From Alphaproteobacteria bacterium (lineage in GTDB: Bacteria; Pseudomonadota; Alphaproteobacteria; Caulobacterales; Parvularculaceae), in the NCBI GenBank assembly GCA_016125455.1, contig WGLS01000007.1, positions 1 through 64,000 of the forward strand: DNA of 64,000 nt. Reading direction: 5' to 3'. Below the pieces are notes generated by a model, which saw nothing but the letters and a program-made list of their open reading frames with translations, was not told the origin of the DNA and ran no database searches. Below, piece after piece: positions 62,494-64,000 of this stretch. Every line of letters begins with the position of its first letter. Within the stretch, counting starts at the first letter, position 1. A program made the position numbers and the translations under genes.

Positions 62494-64000
62494 CTAGGCC
62501 GCGCCCTCGCTCGCCAGCGCCGACGCAGGCGCGGCCTTTTCGCGCCCCGCGGTCAGCAGCAACAGCGGCGGCAGCAGCAGGAAGTCGAGCACCAGCGCAA
62601 AGCCGATCGACAGCACCGTTAACAGGCCGAGCTCGGCGTTGATCTTGAATGCCGAAAACGTCAGCAGGCTGAACCCAACGCCGAGGATCGCGGTGTTCAC
62701 CAGGATTGCGACCCCCACCGTCTCGAAGGCGTAGCGGATCGAGTCCGGCGCCGATAGGCCGTTGACGCGCCGCGCGCGCATGTACTTGGTGAGGAAGTGG
62801 ACGGTGTCGTCAATCACGATGCCAAGCGACATCGACGCGACGGCGGCGACGGAAAATCCGACCTCGCCGACAAGCAGGGCCCATGCGCCAAAAGCCGCAA
62901 GGATTGGCAGCCCGTTCGGCGCCATGCTGAGCAATCCAATGGAAAAGCTCCGAAGCGCGAACATCATGATGACTCCGATCGCAAGGATCGCGATTGTCGT
63001 CCCCTGGATCATGCTCTGAATATTCCGCTGTGCGATGAAGGTAAACATCACCTGCGGGCCGGTGGCGGGCCCGTCGATTTCCGGCGCGTTGGCGTCGAAC
63101 CATGATTCGGAGTCGGCGATCAGTTTACGGATGTCCTTCGTGGAAGCGTCGCCGTTCAGCGAAGCGGTCACGCGCGACGCAGATTTCTCGATGTCGATGC
63201 GGTCGTTGAGATCGAGCCCGTAGGGCAGCGACAACTCGAACAGCAGCAGGTACTGGGCCGCGAGGTCATATTCCTCCGGCAGGCTGTAGAAAGCCGGATC
63301 GTCGCCGTTCAGGTTCTTGTTCAGCCGCTTCATGATGTCGGAGATCGAATAAACGTGCATCACGTTCGGCTGGGCCCGCAGCCACTCGGTGAATGCGTCG
63401 AGCTTGCGCAGGTAATCCGGGTCATTGACGCTGCCCGCCTCGCCGGTGTCGAGGGAATACTCCATCGGATAAAGGCCGAAATAGTTGCTGGCGGCATCGG
63501 AATCCGACCGGAACTCAATGCGCGGATCAAAGTATTTGAGGAACTGGTCGCTGAGCTGCATGGTCGGAATGAAGGCGATAAAGGCAAGCGCGCCGACGCC
63601 GACGACAATGAACAGCGGATGGCGCGCGGCGATGACGAAGTCGGCGAAGCGACGCATTGTCGACGAACCGCCGGCAACGTCGTCGCGCGCCTGCGCCTTG
63701 AACGGAATTACCGAAAGAAGCGCCGGCAGAAGCGTCAGCGACAGCGCCCAGGCAGCAAGGATGCCCACGGCGGATATGTTGCCAAAGTCCCGGAAAGGCG
63801 GGGAGTCGGAGAAATTGAGCGACAGGAAGCCGACGATCGTCGTCAGGGAGGTGATCGACACGGCCAGGAAATTAACGCGCATCGCCTCGATGATCGCCGC
63901 GCGCTTGTCGAGGCCGGTAGCCATCGCCTTTCGCGCCGTGAGTAGGATGTGAATGGAATCGGCGATCGCAAGGGTGAGAATGACGATAACCGCGCTCGGG
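62494..64000 (-). CDS. RND/MMPL-family exporter, C-terminal part (truncated by window edge)
   Basis: 502 codons of an RND-superfamily inner-membrane protein; the 5-prime end lies beyond base 64000, and translation runs in frame to the edge (SAVIVILTLAIADSIHILLT). Visible parts include a membrane block (VNFLAVSITSLTTIVGFLSL, PALLSVIPFKA), a large periplasmic loop (about 63000-63560) and a second membrane block with FSVAAVASMSLGIVIDDTVHF, the sixth-helix MMPL/patched motif carrying paired acidic residues. It may export a lipid or hydrophobic compound with its LolA-like and barrel partners. Confidence 0.9.
   Translation of the reverse strand, partial: PSAVIVILTLAIADSIHILLTARKAMATGLDKRAAIIEAMRVNFLAVSITSLTTIVGFLSLNFSDSPPFRDFGNISAVGILAAWALSLTLLPALLSVIPFKAQARDDVAGGSSTMRRFADFVIAARHPLFIVVGVGALAFIAFIPTMQLSDQFLKYFDPRIEFRSDSDAASNYFGLYPMEYSLDTGEAGSVNDPDYLRKLDAFTEWLRAQPNVMHVYSISDIMKRLNKNLNGDDPAFYSLPEEYDLAAQYLLLFELSLPYGLDLNDRIDIEKSASRVTASLNGDASTKDIRKLIADSESWFDANAPEIDGPATGPQVMFTFIAQRNIQSMIQGTTIAILAIGVIMMFALRSFSIGLLSMAPNGLPILAAFGAWALLVGEVGFSVAAVASMSLGIVIDDTVHFLTKYMRARRVNGLSAPDSIRYAFETVGVAILVNTAILGVGFSLLTFSAFKINAELGLLTVLSIGFALVLDFLLLPPLLLLTAGREKAAPASALASEGAA

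Overview
The window is GC-rich, almost fully coding DNA from a free-living alphaproteobacterium. Overlapping ATGA junctions, an Anbu-type peptidase operon, a Caulobacter-like maltodextrin locus (TonB receptor, MFS transporter, LacI regulator, tryptophan-halogenase-like genes) and a queA-tgt operon all suggest the Caulobacterales / Hyphomonadales / Parvularculales part of that class. The assignment is by gene content only. No phage, insertion sequence, plasmid function or CRISPR array was found.

Layout. 1-426: non-coding, with copy A of a dispersed repeat. 427-6486: aminotransferase, two overlapping thioesterases, a DUF1328 mini-protein, a glycine-zipper lipoprotein, and an amidohydrolase lipoprotein behind a membrane-anchored AraC regulator. 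6539-13660: Anbu peptidase, alpha-E protein and circularly permuted ATP-grasp protein, divergent from a large transglutaminase/DUF2126 protein. 13677-14919: a GST and a GFA-family protein. 14955-19403: a type-I-secretion-like operon (TolC, HlyD, ABC exporter) whose ABC ATPase domain has lost every catalytic motif. 19694-22943: an OxyR-like LysR regulator, a lipoprotein alpha/beta hydrolase and a COQ7-type hydroxylase.

22949-46905 is a coherent alpha-glucan utilisation region. A minus-strand series (GH97 alpha-glucosidase, sodium/sugar symporter, zwf, aldo/keto reductase, edd, glk, eda) would release glucose, import it and degrade it by the Entner-Doudoroff route. Next come a GH13 lipoprotein, two tryptophan-halogenase-like flavoproteins, a TonB-dependent receptor, two more GH13 enzymes, a LacI regulator and an MFS sugar transporter. 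Six copies of a 16-bp dyad resembling TTGCAA-N4-TTGCAA lie in the three intergenic regions that drive these genes and probably define the LacI regulon.

47139-50391 is a polyamine operon: an ornithine-decarboxylase-like enzyme, a deoxyhypusine-synthase-like protein and an agmatinase-family hydrolase. Its leader can form two mutually exclusive helices, one of which hides the ribosome binding site. tRNA-Lys(UUU) lies just upstream. 50795-53929 is the queuosine operon queA-DUF1697-csaA-tgt; Tgt has lost two of three zinc cysteines. 53930-54424 holds copy B of the dispersed repeat plus three palindromes. 54425-64000 carries a GNAT acetyltransferase, parC, recO, an M28 peptidase, a VOC protein and an outer-membrane protein / LolA-like protein / RND exporter operon running off the right edge.

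The best candidates for undescribed biology are the ATPase-dead secretion operon, the polyamine-operon leader switch, the paired dispersed element and the halogenase-like pair in the glucan locus.
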